Below are positions 8,451 through 16,254 of a stretch of 64,000 nucleotides of DNA, one piece after another. Numbering within the stretch: position 1 is the stretch's first letter; every line of letters starts with the position of its first letter. The stretch comes from Candidatus Sulfopaludibacter sp. SbA3 (GTDB lineage Bacteria; Acidobacteriota; Terriglobia; Bryobacterales; Bryobacteraceae): assembly GCA_945890485.1 (NCBI GenBank), contig CAMDCN010000009.1, positions 217,420 to 281,419 of the forward strand, in the 5' to 3' direction. The position numbers were made by a program, and so were the translations under genes. The notes under the pieces were generated by a model that worked only from the letters and a program-made list of their open reading frames with translations, was not told where the DNA came from and did not search any database.

Positions 8451-9269
8451 TTACCGACGCAAACGACTTAGTTGGCTCAGTGCGAGCAACCCGGCGCCCA
8501 TCAAAAATACGGTGCCCGGCTCCGGAACTTCGCTAGCGAGCGGAGCGGCGGAATTGGTGGCCACCAGATTCAATGTCGTCGATTGCCCTGCGCCAAGGGT
8601 GACGCTGTATTGATAGCCCAACGTAGCGTCGATACTGGTTGCGGGGAGTCCCGAGTTGTCAAAGTTGGTCACAAGCGCGTCATTCAAAAGTCCTGCAACG
8701 TCTGTCGCGGCGCTGAACGGCCGAACCAGAAACGCTGTGGCATTGGCGCTGCGATAGCTGGCGGCCCCGGCGGTTGCATCGGTCACCACCAGATCGCCCA
8801 GCACCCCTGTAACAGAATCGCTCCCGGCCGTCCCATTCACATCGAAATCGACAAAGCTGAACATATTGAAAGAGATCGGTGTAAGCGTTGGATTCGTCAA
8901 CGTGAAGTCGGTGTTCAGGGTGACCAGCGCCCCCGATTGCACAAGAGTGTGAACGATCGTGCCGGAAACCCCGGAAAGCGTACCGGGAAGAGCACTATAG
9001 GTCAAAGTGGTGACATTGCCTGTCTCGGTGAACGAAGTGGGAGCGCCCAGAGGTGCCTCCAGCGTTTCCCCAGGCCCACGCGACCACCAACCCCATTCGA
9101 ACATGTAGTCGCCAGTACCCCAGCCAAGTGCGTTCGCCGTAGGCGTCCCGTCAAAGCCGGACACTGTGTTGAGCACGAACGTCGCCGTTCCGCTGGTAGC
9201 TGTGATTGGTGCCGCGCTAGCTGCGCTTGCGCACAAGACCAAAACACAGACGAAAATCGCACGATACAT
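8451..9269 (-). CDS. PEP-CTERM sorting-domain exported protein
   Basis: 272 residues. It has an N-terminal signal peptide (MYRAIFVCVLVLCASAASA) and a typical PEP-CTERM tail: V-P-E-P-G-T, a hydrophobic helix (VFLMGAGLLALSQL) and a basic end (SRLRR). Such proteins are cut and attached by an exosortase and often belong to exopolysaccharide or biofilm matrix. The middle is Thr/Ser/Asn-rich beta-type sequence with no named domain. The start has GGAGG 8 bases upstream. No exosortase or EPS gene is in the window, so the sorting enzyme must be elsewhere. Confidence 0.85.
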   Translation of the reverse strand: MYRAIFVCVLVLCASAASAAPITATSGTATFVLNTVSGFDGTPTANALGWGTGDYMFEWGWWSRGPGETLEAPLGAPTSFTETGNVTTLTYSALPGTLSGVSGTIVHTLVQSGALVTLNTDFTLTNPTLTPISFNMFSFVDFDVNGTAGSDSVTGVLGDLVVTDATAGAASYRSANATAFLVRPFSAATDVAGLLNDALVTNFDNSGLPATSIDATLGYQYSVTLGAGQSTTLNLVATNSAAPLASEVPEPGTVFLMGAGLLALSQLSRLRR

Positions 9270-10287
9270 GAGGGATTCCTCCGAACCAAGTGAAAATTAG
9301 GCCTTAGATTATCACAATTTACATTCGTAAGCGTTCTAGGGCCTTTAGACCAGTCTGACGCTCCCCTCCTCGCCGGCTGTATGCCTGAGGAGTGGGTCAG
9401 GATCTGCCCCACACACCTTCAGGAATCGATGATCTTTCGGATGGTCCCGGGTTGGTAGCAATTCCCCAAGTTGGGTTTCCGAGGAAGGGCGGCCTTCTTT
9501 ACAGAGTAGGAGGACGGCACAAGCAAAGACTGGTTTGGAAAGGGACGCGGTCTCAAACCGCGTCGCCGCTGTCATTGCGTGGTCATTGGACTTGTCCGCT
9601 ACACCAACGGCGAAAGTCCATGCCGGTTTGGTGGAATCGACGAGGCAAAGCTGAGCTTCCGGAATAGCAAAGCGCTTTCTTTAGTGGCTGCGCGACGGTT
9701 GAAGACGTCTTGGCTCGGCCTTCATCGCCTTCTTCGGCTTTGCCGAGAATGTGCCGCTGATCATGGCTGCTGTCACAAGGGAGGCCCTTCAGCTAGGCGA
9801 TTGACCGTATGGATCGATTCCTGCCATTTTCTTCCGACCTTCAGCGGGCTCCCAAAATTCGTCTTGTCGAATCCCTCGAGGCGTATCGCCTAATGGATCT
9901 AGTTCGCCTTGGATGACATACCGCGTACAAAATGATTCAGGTGAGCGCGCTCGAATGAACGCAACTCGCTAAAAAAGGTCGCAGCGTCTACGAATCGCGT
10001 GCGGTTGGTCGGCAATCCGGAAATTGGCCACAAACGGCAGATTGGCGGAGGTTTTGGGCCGGATCACCCGACTCGTCAATTGACGGATCGCCGGCAACTC
10101 ATTCGTCGAAGGACCTGCCGGTCTGCTCTACAAACGAGGCGAGTTCTGCAGTACTCTGGAACCAATTGCAAACACTATGGGTGCGGTGCGTGCAGGCGGC
10201 GCTGCCGCCGGGTTGGCCCGCTGGGGAACTGCGATATCCAGGTCAGCCGAAACAAGGGTACTCCGAGACACACACTCCGCGTCCAAC
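9270..10287. other. Gene-poor stretch, probably decayed sequence
   Basis: About 1 kb without a frame I can assign. Short open frames of 70-105 codons exist on both strands but show no recognisable motif or ribosome binding site. It holds a perfect 8-bp stem/5-base loop hairpin at 9544-9564 (GACGCGGT / ACCGCGTC) without a T-run, and the first copy of the CGTCAATTGACG repeat at 10070-10090. Confidence 0.5.
10070..10090. repeat. Imperfect palindromic repeat, copy 1 (CGTCAATTGACG core)
   Basis: Core CGTCAATTGACG (10074-10085) within a context (CACCCG-A-C-TCG ... GATCGCCG) shared with a second copy at 10783-10806. It lies about 200 bases before the SnoaL-like gene. Confidence 0.5.
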
Positions 10288-10707
10288 ATGTCCGAATCGA
10301 ATAAGTCGATAATTTGCTCCTTCGTCGGAGCGGTCAACGCTCAGGATTGGCCGCGACTTCTAGCACTGCTCGCTACTGACTTTAGGCGCCATAGTGCGGC
10401 TGCGGGGGAACCCTCAGTACACTCGGCGGACGATCTGGTGACCTTCTTGAAGGCAGAATTCATTACGTTTCCCGACGCTTTCGAGGCCTTACTGGACATG
10501 GTGGCCGAGGGAGACAAGGTGGCCGCCAGACATGGCTTTCGCGGCACTCAACTCGGACCGATGGGACACTTTCCACCGACTGGCAAGGTGCTCGAGGCCA
10601 CCTATCTCGCCATCTACCGCATAGAGAACGGACGCATTGCGGAAGCATGGGCTGAATGGGACAACTTGGCTGGACTAAGACAACTGGGACATGCAGGCGC
10701 TGCCTAA
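10288..10707 (+). CDS. SnoaL-like/ester-cyclase-type polyketide-cyclase-fold protein
   Basis: 139 residues from ATG 10288, chosen because the family pattern begins at MSESNKSIICSFVGAVNAQD. The pattern of an N-terminal helix, the F-R-R-H-S block (about 29-33), then R-H-G-F-R-G-T-Q-L-G (about 78-87) and the end L-A-I-Y-R-I-E-N-G-R-I-A-E-A-W-A-E-W-D is that of SnoaL-like NTF2-fold proteins. The family includes cyclases, isomerases and many proteins of unknown substrate. It stands alone between two copies of a palindromic repeat in a region full of decayed genes, so recent gain or survival in a deletion-prone area is plausible. Confidence 0.75.
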   Translation: MSESNKSIICSFVGAVNAQDWPRLLALLATDFRRHSAAAGEPSVHSADDLVTFLKAEFITFPDAFEALLDMVAEGDKVAARHGFRGTQLGPMGHFPPTGKVLEATYLAIYRIENGRIAEAWAEWDNLAGLRQLGHAGAA

Positions 10708-10782
10708 CCCTTCGTTCAAGCCTCTGCCGCCAGCGTTGCCCGAATGCTCGGCCGCAGATTGCGCGGCAATGTGACTCCACCC

Positions 10783-10806
10783 GCGATTCGTCAATTGACG
10801 AATCGC
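10783..10806. repeat. Perfect 24-bp palindrome, copy 2
   Basis: The 24 bases are identical to their reverse complement: arms GCGATTCGTCAA and TTGACGAATCGC. The core CGTCAATTGACG and flanks match the imperfect copy at 10070-10090. The two copies bracket the SnoaL-like gene. It could be an operator, an IS-end remnant or a dispersed REP-like unit. Confidence 0.65.
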
Positions 10807-10938
10807 CGACCGTCCGCCCAGAGGCGCTTGGGAACGTTCTGCAACGCCCGTTGGGGGGGCCGTCACAATGAAACCCTCCACTATGCCGTTTTGCGCGACT
10901 CGAACTCTATTTGGGCTGTATCGTGGGAGTATCGTTAC

Positions 10939-12021
10939 GTGACCCAGCTAGCAAAGCACAGTGCGTTGCGGGTCTGCTTATGCCTCGCCGCGATCGTGTT
11001 CCCCTCTGTGGCGCAAACGCCACGACCCGTACCAGTTTTCACGCGAGAAGGCTTTGGTGCCGTTGGTCGCAGCGCGAACGTGCTGGCCCCAGGACTGGTG
11101 ATGACGCTATATGGCGGGTACTTGGCTCCCGGTGACAACGTGGCGCCCGGGTCGGCGGGCTGTGGAAAGCCCAAAGTCCAACCAGCTCTCGAATTGCGTG
11201 GCGTTCGCGTCCTGATCGACACTACCCCTGCAGAGTTGTTGTACGTCTCCGCCGGTCAAATCAACTTCAAGATTCCACCGGGGATGCCGGAGGACGGGTT
11301 CGCGCCCTTGCGGGTATGCGTTGACGCGATATGCCGCGCGCCCGTGCGCATGTGGTTTAGCACGCGGACGGCATTGCTTTCCCTGGAGAGGCCCGCCTAT
11401 GTTCACATGGCGGTCTGGCTCCACGTGGACCCGCCACCCCCACATTCTGTGTCCTATCCTTGCTGGAATGGGCTGTCGATTCCTCCCGAATACGAGTTCC
11501 AAGTGCGCCAGGGAGGCAACCTAGTCCCAGCGCGGGCCCAGCCCTCCCGTCCTCTAAACTTCGGTCGTGGTGACCCGTGCGCAGCCCTGGGTGGCCGGAG
11601 TTCGCTTCCGCTTCATCTGTTGCACCGATTCGATCAGGCGGGGACGTACTCTGTGCGGCTCACTGTCAGGAAAGAGAATCAGATTCTCTTTCGCTCCGAG
11701 TGGACCGACATTGCCGTGGAGCCGTTTTCGGAAGGGATTCGTCAAGCATGGCTTGATTCAGTCGACTCAGACACCAGGACGAATAACAGGGCCGTCGTTT
11801 CAGACGCCATTCAGTCGCTGTTAGCGTGGCCGGATGAGAAGGCCCTTGCGGCCCTCCTGAAAATCATCCCTGGGAGCGCGCCCGTGTGCACGAACTTCGA
11901 CTGCATAAAACTTGTCTTCGGAACAGCTGCTCTGGCGTGGTTCGATGATGCCTTGCTACGTGAGAAAGTGCAGCCAACACGATTACTTGGCTTATGCTCA
12001 CCCGAAGGGAGTTGCCAATGA
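10939..12021 (+). CDS. Exported protein with TIGR03437-like domain
   Basis: 360 residues from GTG 10939, selected because it opens a plausible signal peptide (VTQLAKHSALRVCLCLAAIV ... SVAQ); the frame is open further upstream. Residues about 45-130 match the Solibacter-type TIGR03437 domain: L-A-P-G-L-V-M-T-L-Y-G, then L-L-Y-V-S-A-G-Q-I-N-F-K-I-P. The C-terminal two thirds have paired Cys residues (C-W-N-G, G-D-P-C-A-A) and a beta-rich part (GTYSVRLTVRKEN) but no named domain. TIGR03437 domains are found in exported Acidobacteria proteins of unknown role. A second member of the family is at 48303-49949. Confidence 0.65.
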   Translation: MTQLAKHSALRVCLCLAAIVFPSVAQTPRPVPVFTREGFGAVGRSANVLAPGLVMTLYGGYLAPGDNVAPGSAGCGKPKVQPALELRGVRVLIDTTPAELLYVSAGQINFKIPPGMPEDGFAPLRVCVDAICRAPVRMWFSTRTALLSLERPAYVHMAVWLHVDPPPPHSVSYPCWNGLSIPPEYEFQVRQGGNLVPARAQPSRPLNFGRGDPCAALGGRSSLPLHLLHRFDQAGTYSVRLTVRKENQILFRSEWTDIAVEPFSEGIRQAWLDSVDSDTRTNNRAVVSDAIQSLLAWPDEKALAALLKIIPGSAPVCTNFDCIKLVFGTAALAWFDDALLREKVQPTRLLGLCSPEGSCQ

Positions 12022-12197
12022 GGCGCTCATTCGAGGGCGCGCAAGCAGGCCGGCGAAATGCTGCGATGCGGACGGCCAGCAACCAACTCGGCCGGGAAAA
12101 GTAACTATAAGTCGCGCAGGGAACCACGAACTAGACCCGGCGGGCGTCCGTAGGTCATACGATAAGAACAGGTTCCCATATGGCAAGTCTGGATTAG

Positions 12198-12419
12198 TCG
12201 CAATGCCCTGTCGTTGAAAGCATTCCCGGGAACGTGAGCGGTGCCTGGGTTTTTCGAGGAACCCGTGTGCCTGTTTCGGCGATCTTCGAGAATCTGAAGT
12301 GCTCTTCTGTCGACGAGGTGCTTGAGGATTTTCACGTCACGCGGGAGCAGGTGCAGGCGGTCCTGGATTTCGCGGCCAAGAGCGCGGTGCCGCCCGCCGA
12401 GCCATCGCGGGCTGCGTGA
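12198..12419 (+). pseudogene. DUF433 antitoxin, N-terminally truncated
   Basis: The match to DUF433 antitoxins begins at CPVVESIPG (from 12201) and continues SGAWVFRGTRVPVSAIFENL, then VDEVLEDFHVTREQVQAVLD. Three bases before this block is a TAG, and the only in-frame start is GTG 12234, which removes the first residues of the domain. A shortened product is possible, but more likely the gene is broken. Its TGA overlaps the GTG of the toxin-like frame (GTGA), the usual layout of DUF433/DUF5615 pairs. Confidence 0.65.
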
Positions 12420-12595
12420 AAATCATTCTCGACTAGAGCGCGCCACAGAAGCTCCGCCTTCTCATCGACAGTCGGCACGTTGTGGTGACGACGTGGTTCC
12501 AGGGGTGGTCCGGCCTCAAGAATGGGGCTCTGCTGGCGGCGGCCGACGAAGCTGGCTTTGATCTGTTCATCACCGCCGATCAAGAAATTACCTAA
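12416..12595 (+). pseudogene. DUF5615 PIN-like toxin, nonsense and 3'-truncated
   Basis: The frame reads VKIILD, TAG (12434-12436), SAPQKLRLLIDSRHVVVTTW, then GLKNGALLAAADEAGFDLFI, TADQEIT and TAA. The order LDE-P, KNGELL, FDLFxTxDQ is that of DUF5615 PIN-like toxins, partners of DUF433. The internal TAG falls at the conserved acidic/Cys position after LD, and the last third of the domain is missing where IS4-like sequence starts. The toxin is dead; the antitoxin remnant precedes it. Confidence 0.7.
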
Positions 12596-12597
12596 AT

Positions 12598-13520
12598 CAG
12601 CACCGCCCCTGGGAGATCTATCAGGATCTCTTCCTCGCCCTGCTGAGCCATCTCCGGGCAAGGCTTCCTATCCACGCCAAGCCCCCTTGCTGGTCTCCGG
12701 TAAACTCTACAGTTTGGGCAGCACCGTCATCGACCTCTGCGCCAAGGTCTTCGACTGGGCCAAGTACCGCACCACCAAGCGCGCCGTCAAGATCCACTTC
12801 CTCCTCGACCACGACCGCTTGTCGCCGGAATACGCCGCAATCACCGAAGGCAAGGTTGCCGAGATCAAGGTCGCCCGCAAGCTGCAGCTTCCTGTGGGCG
12901 CCATGCCCGTCTTCGATCGGGGCTGCTACGACTACGACTGGTTAGCTCATTTGTCGGCCACTGGCAGCCACTTCGTCACCCGGCTCAAGCAGAACGTTTC
13001 GTGGGTGAAGTTGAAGAACCGTCCAGCCTCGACGGACCCGAACATTCGTGCCGATGAGGTTGTCGTGTTCCCCCAGCAGGCCACGAAAGACAACCAGAGG
13101 TTTTTCCGCCGCATCGTCTGTTGGGACACGGACCATCAGCGGGAGTTCGTCTTCCTGGCCAATCACTTCGACCTCGACGCGGCGACCGTCGCCGCCGTGT
13201 ATCGCCAGCGGTCGCAAATCGAGTTGTTGTTCAAGGCCTGACGCAAATTCTCAAGATCAAGACCTTCGTCGGCACGTCGGCCAACGCGCTGAGGATCCAA
13301 ATTTGGACAGCACCGATCGCCTTGCTGCTGGTGCGGTATCTGCAACTGTGCAGCCGGCTGCAGTGGCGCCTGAGCCGGTTCGTGGCGCTGGTCCGGCACC
13401 AACTCTTCGTCTATCGAGATCTCTGGCGCTTCCTGGACGACCCGTTTGAAGGACCACCGCTTCTGCGCAAAGTCTATGTCGCCCCGCAGCCCAGCCTGTT
13501 CGCTCTGATCGAGGCGGGGC
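12598..13520 (+). pseudogene. IS4-family transposase remnant
   Basis: Matches in order: HRPWEIYQDLFLALL (12601, one frame), then STVIDLCAKVFDWAKYRTTK (second frame), VFDRGCYDYDW, FVTRLKQN, VYRQRSQIELLFKA, a frame change near 13235, then LKIKTFVGTSANALRIQIWT and LFVYRDLWRFLDDPFE. These are the DDE core and C-terminus of IS4-type transposases. The N-terminal domain is missing and at least two frameshifts are present. Its left edge coincides with the loss of the DUF5615 toxin C-terminus. Confidence 0.75.
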
Positions 13521-13944
13521 ACACGAAACCAACTCCTCGGTGCCCAATGGGCAACCTCAAATCCAAACCAACGAAATTACCACCACAAGTCCTTTGCCTT
13601 CAATGCAGGCCCAACCAGTCCCCGCCTAATTGGGACACCAGTGATTGGGGTCGTCAGAGGCCCGCAGGGCGTCTGAATGGCTTCTGGTGAGATTGTTTAT
13701 CGATCTCAGATCGAAGACCAACCGCGATACCTTCGAGCCCGTCCTGAATCCGCCGGAAGATTACTCGATGATCGCCACAACACATCCGAAAGCATCCCTG
13801 CCAGTCGTCTCCGTGGGGTGGCGACACATCGCCGGCGCCCGACTCACCGAACCGGGCAACCTTTTCTGGCGCGGCGGAATCAGGCTTCACGAGCCATCCG
13901 CCACAATATGTCCCTTCTTTGCAGCACCGTCCTCTCCGAAGCAC
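13521..13944. other. No recognisable gene
   Basis: About 420 bases between the IS4 remnant and module copy 1. An open frame runs through into the KSTGPRT gene, but its codons do not look coding and its ATGs lack a ribosome binding site. I see no motif here; it is probably decayed flanking sequence. Confidence 0.4.
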
Positions 13945-13954
13945 CCAAAATCGC

Positions 13955-13983
13955 TTGACACCGGGTGTACCGTGAAGTCAGGA
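13955..13983 (+). promoter_or_regulatory. Candidate promoter of module copy 1
   Basis: A perfect -35 TTGACA (13955-13960) is followed 17 bases later by a weak -10 (TCAGGA). In module copy 2 the same arrangement reads TTGACA, 17 bases, TTAGAA. Conservation of TTGACA in both copies is the main support. Confidence 0.4.
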
Positions 13984-14019
13984 AAAGCCCGCTGCACCCT
14001 CCCGGTGCCGCGGGCTTTT
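13983..14019 (+). terminator. Leader hairpin before KSTGPRT gene (attenuator-like)
   Basis: Arms AAAAGCCCGC (13983-13992) and GCGGGCTTTT (14010-14019) pair perfectly, with an inner GCACC/GGTGC stem. A strong stem followed by T4 lies between the promoter and the AAGGAG/ATG of the gene. The same hairpin is in copy 2 (42187-42225) with different inner bases, so the structure rather than the exact sequence is kept. It may be a terminator of upstream readthrough or an attenuator. Confidence 0.6.
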
Positions 14020-14043
14020 CTATTTCTCAAGGAGACCAAGATC

Positions 14044-14757
14044 ATGAACTTTCACCAAGCCCCTCGCGCCGCCGAAACCTGGCAGGAGCACGAAGCAGAG
14101 CAAAAACGCCAAGCCGCCGCCCAGCGCGCCGCCGCCAACCGCGAAAACGCCACCAAATCCACCGGCCCGCGGACCCCCGAAGGCAAAGCAGTTTCCAGCA
14201 AAAACCGCCTGGCCCATGGCCTCTGCTCCTCCAGCCTCATCCTCCACGGTGAAACGCAGGCCGACTTCGACGAACTCCGCCAGCAAATCCACAGGACCTT
14301 CGCCCCGGTCACTCCCGAAGAGACCCTGCTCGCCGACCAACTCGTCGAAGCCACCTGGCGGCTCAATCGCGCCCGCCGCGTCGAAAACCAGGCCCTCAAT
14401 CAGATCAACGTTGGCACCGGCATGAACATCATGCGCTTCAACGGAAGCACCAATGTCCCCCCCACGGAAACCAGCCTAGCCACCGGTCTCGCCGAGGAGT
14501 CCCACCAAAAAAACCTCGCTTGCATCCTGCGCTACGTGGCCGCCAATGAGCGCACCTACCGTGCTTCCCTGAAGTCGCTCCAGGACGCCATCAAACGCCG
14601 CCAGCCCCAGGTCGCCGTCGCCACGCCGGCTGTCAGTGAACCCGCTGTCGAAAAGCCAAAGGTTGCCGCCGTCGGCCAAACGATTTACCCCGAAGGCGAT
14701 CCAATCACCTACCCGGCTTCGCCATCCAGCGTTCCGGCCTACATCGACCGGTGCTGA
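14044..14757 (+). CDS. KSTGPRT-motif protein, copy 1 (intact)
   Basis: 237 residues from ATG 14044, preceded by AAGGAG. The N-terminal third is basic and Ala-rich, with the motif NRENATKSTGPRTPEGKAVS then SKNRLAHGLC. A helical middle has VTPEETLL ... WRLNRARRVE, followed by RYVAANERTYRASLKSLQDA and IKRRQPQ. A Pro-rich linker ends in PAYIDRC. There is no signal peptide or membrane segment. The other two copies keep the KSTGPRT block, the EETLL/RARRVE block, the ERTYRQ/LQDAIKRR block and the last residues AYxDRC. From memory, the KSTGPRT-EGKA-S-N-HGL block is common in hypothetical proteins of Acidobacteriota; I know of no assigned function. The Arg/Lys-rich start suggests nucleic-acid contact, which is inference. 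Confidence 0.75.
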   Translation: MNFHQAPRAAETWQEHEAEQKRQAAAQRAAANRENATKSTGPRTPEGKAVSSKNRLAHGLCSSSLILHGETQADFDELRQQIHRTFAPVTPEETLLADQLVEATWRLNRARRVENQALNQINVGTGMNIMRFNGSTNVPPTETSLATGLAEESHQKNLACILRYVAANERTYRASLKSLQDAIKRRQPQVAVATPAVSEPAVEKPKVAAVGQTIYPEGDPITYPASPSSVPAYIDRC

Positions 14758-14801
14758 CCAAGCCGCCATCGGGAAACCAAGCCGCCTACGAACCGCAGCT
14801 C

Positions 14802-14885
14802 GCTCTTTGAAAATCCCACAATTTACCCGGTTCGCCCGAAGTGTGTCTCCGCGAACCATACGCCCCGCCGGTTCGTCCAAAGTGT
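14802..14885 (+). promoter_or_regulatory. Module 3' tail with boxA-like GCTCTTTGA
   Basis: GCTCTTTGAAAA at 14802 resembles the boxA antitermination element (GCTCTTTAACA in E. coli rrn leaders). Copies 2 and 3 read GCTCTTTGACAA on their own strand (41375 to 41364 and 63391 to 63380). In all three it lies shortly after the stop codon and before GGTTCGCCCGAAGTGT. No rRNA gene follows, so the role is unknown. Confidence 0.45.
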
Positions 14886-15020
14886 ATCTTCCCAAACCCC
14901 CCAAATGGCTTCGAACCATAAATCGTCCTCTCTACTGGCTTCGAACCGCAGAAACGCCGATCCGCTCCTGCCGCGGCCTGCCGGGGCATCGAGCCCCGGC
15001 CAGCCGCCATCCACCAACCC

Positions 15021-16247
15021 CTAAACCTTCCCGCTCGTCACCGCCTTACCTTCCTCCACCGTCTCATCCGGATGCAGGATCACCACCTCCCCCTCCTTCA
15101 CGCCCCCTGTAATCTCCGCCGCCACCCCCGACCGGTGCCCCACGGTCACCTCCCGCCGCCGCGCCAAGCCCCCTTCCACCACAAACACCGCCCACTTATC
15201 CCCCATCCGGAACACCGCGTTCGCCGACGCCTGCAGCACCTTTTCCCCCTCCCACAACACAAACGCCGCTTCCACCCGGTATCCGTCTCCTAACGCCGCC
15301 CACTCCCCCTCCGGGCTTACCAAATCCGCCACGACGCGCACCCGCTGCTCCTCCACGCCCAACGCCGAAATCTTCGTAAATCCCCCCGGCTCCACCATTC
15401 GCACCCGCGCCTCCAACACCGTCGACCCGCCCCATCGGTCCAACAGCACCTTCATCCCCGGCGCTATCTTCACCGCGTCCGCCGACAACACCTCCACCAC
15501 CACCTCAATCGCCCGCGCATCGCCCAGTTCCACCAGCGCCTCCCCGGCGCTCACTACCCCCTCGCTCTCCCGGATCAGCCGGATCACCCGTCCGCCCGTC
15601 GGCGCCACCACCGGAATCCCTTCGCCCGTCGCCGCCCCCGCCGTCTGCCGCAGCGCCGCCCGCGCGCTCGCCACCTCCGCCTTGGCCGCTTCCACCTCCG
15701 CCTCCGTCGTGGCCAAGCCCCGTTCCGCGGCCGCCACCGTCGCCTCGGCCCGGCGCAAATCCGCCACCGTCCGCTCCAGCCGCGAAACCGCCACGTCGCC
15801 GCTCTTTCGCAGCCGCTCCTCCCGCTCTCGCTGCTGTGTCCAGTAGTCCAGTTCAGCCTTGGCTAACCGTACCTGTTCCCCCTGCGTCGCCACGCGGCTC
15901 TGCGCCACCTGCAGCCCCCGCTCCGCCGCCGTCACCCGTGCGTTGCCCTGTTCCAAGGTCCGCGCGTCCAGCACCAGCGGCCGGGGCGGCTCCAGCATCG
16001 CGATCACCGCTCCGGCCTTCACCGCATCCCCTGCCTTCAGTCGCAACCGCGGCATGTACCCCGCCACCGGCGCCGAAATCACATACCGGCTCCGCAGCCG
16101 CGTCTTGCCCTCCTCTTCCACCGTCACCCGCAGTGGCTTCGCCGTCAATGCCAGCGTCTCCACCGGCACCGGTTGCGGACGCATCCCCCACCAGATGCCC
16201 ACCCCGGCCACCGCCGCCAATCCGATAACCCAAAGCCAGCGCTTCAC
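15021..16247 (-). CDS. HlyD/MacA-type membrane-fusion (periplasmic adaptor) protein
   Basis: 408 residues from GTG 16247, with GGAG upstream. One N-terminal membrane anchor (WLWVIGLAAVAGVGIWW) is followed by a biotinyl-lipoyl-like half (VISAPVAGYMPRLRLKAGDAVKAG), a long coiled-coil hairpin (about residues 90-200, rich in Ala/Glu/Arg), the second lipoyl half (PVVAPTGGRVIRLIRESEGVVSAG) and a beta-barrel region. This is the adaptor linking an inner-membrane exporter to an outer-membrane channel. It is last in the operon, 7 bases after the permease. No TolC homologue is in the window. Confidence 0.85.
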   Translation of the reverse strand: MKRWLWVIGLAAVAGVGIWWGMRPQPVPVETLALTAKPLRVTVEEEGKTRLRSRYVISAPVAGYMPRLRLKAGDAVKAGAVIAMLEPPRPLVLDARTLEQGNARVTAAERGLQVAQSRVATQGEQVRLAKAELDYWTQQREREERLRKSGDVAVSRLERTVADLRRAEATVAAAERGLATTEAEVEAAKAEVASARAALRQTAGAATGEGIPVVAPTGGRVIRLIRESEGVVSAGEALVELGDARAIEVVVEVLSADAVKIAPGMKVLLDRWGGSTVLEARVRMVEPGGFTKISALGVEEQRVRVVADLVSPEGEWAALGDGYRVEAAFVLWEGEKVLQASANAVFRMGDKWAVFVVEGGLARRREVTVGHRSGVAAEITGGVKEGEVVILHPDETVEEGKAVTSGKV

Positions 16248-16254
16248 GTCGCTC

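Larger units (their letters stand above)
13945..14885 (+). mobile_element. KSTGPRT repeat module, copy 1
   Basis: A unit present three times in the window. Shared parts in order: CCAAAA-CGCTTGACAC; a stem-loop with AAAAGCCCGC / GCGGGCTTTT arms; AAGGAG or CAGGAG plus ATG; a 238-247 codon gene with conserved ends; and a 3' tail holding GCTCTTTGA and GGTTCGCCCGAAGTGT. This copy has two such tail motifs (14829-14844 and 14870-14885, the latter GGTTCGTCCAAAGTGT). Copy 2 is at 41332-42264 and copy 3 at 63348 to beyond 64000, both reversed. No inverted repeats or transposase gene are evident, so if mobile it would be moved in trans. Confidence 0.6.

Noticed and set aside
9344..9893. Short open frames (76-105 codons) on both strands
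   Set aside because: No motif, no ribosome binding site, and codon use unlike neighbouring genes.
13983..14019. Inverted repeat as the end of an insertion sequence
   Set aside because: It is a hairpin with a T-run inside the leader, not paired with a matching end downstream of the gene.
13645..14043. N-terminal extension of the KSTGPRT gene in the same frame
   Set aside because: The hairpin and promoter-like bases lie inside it, and AAGGAG precedes ATG 14044; copy 2 also starts after the hairpin.
14802..14813. boxA as the start of an rRNA operon
   Set aside because: No 16S or 23S sequence follows; the exporter operon lies downstream on the opposite strand.
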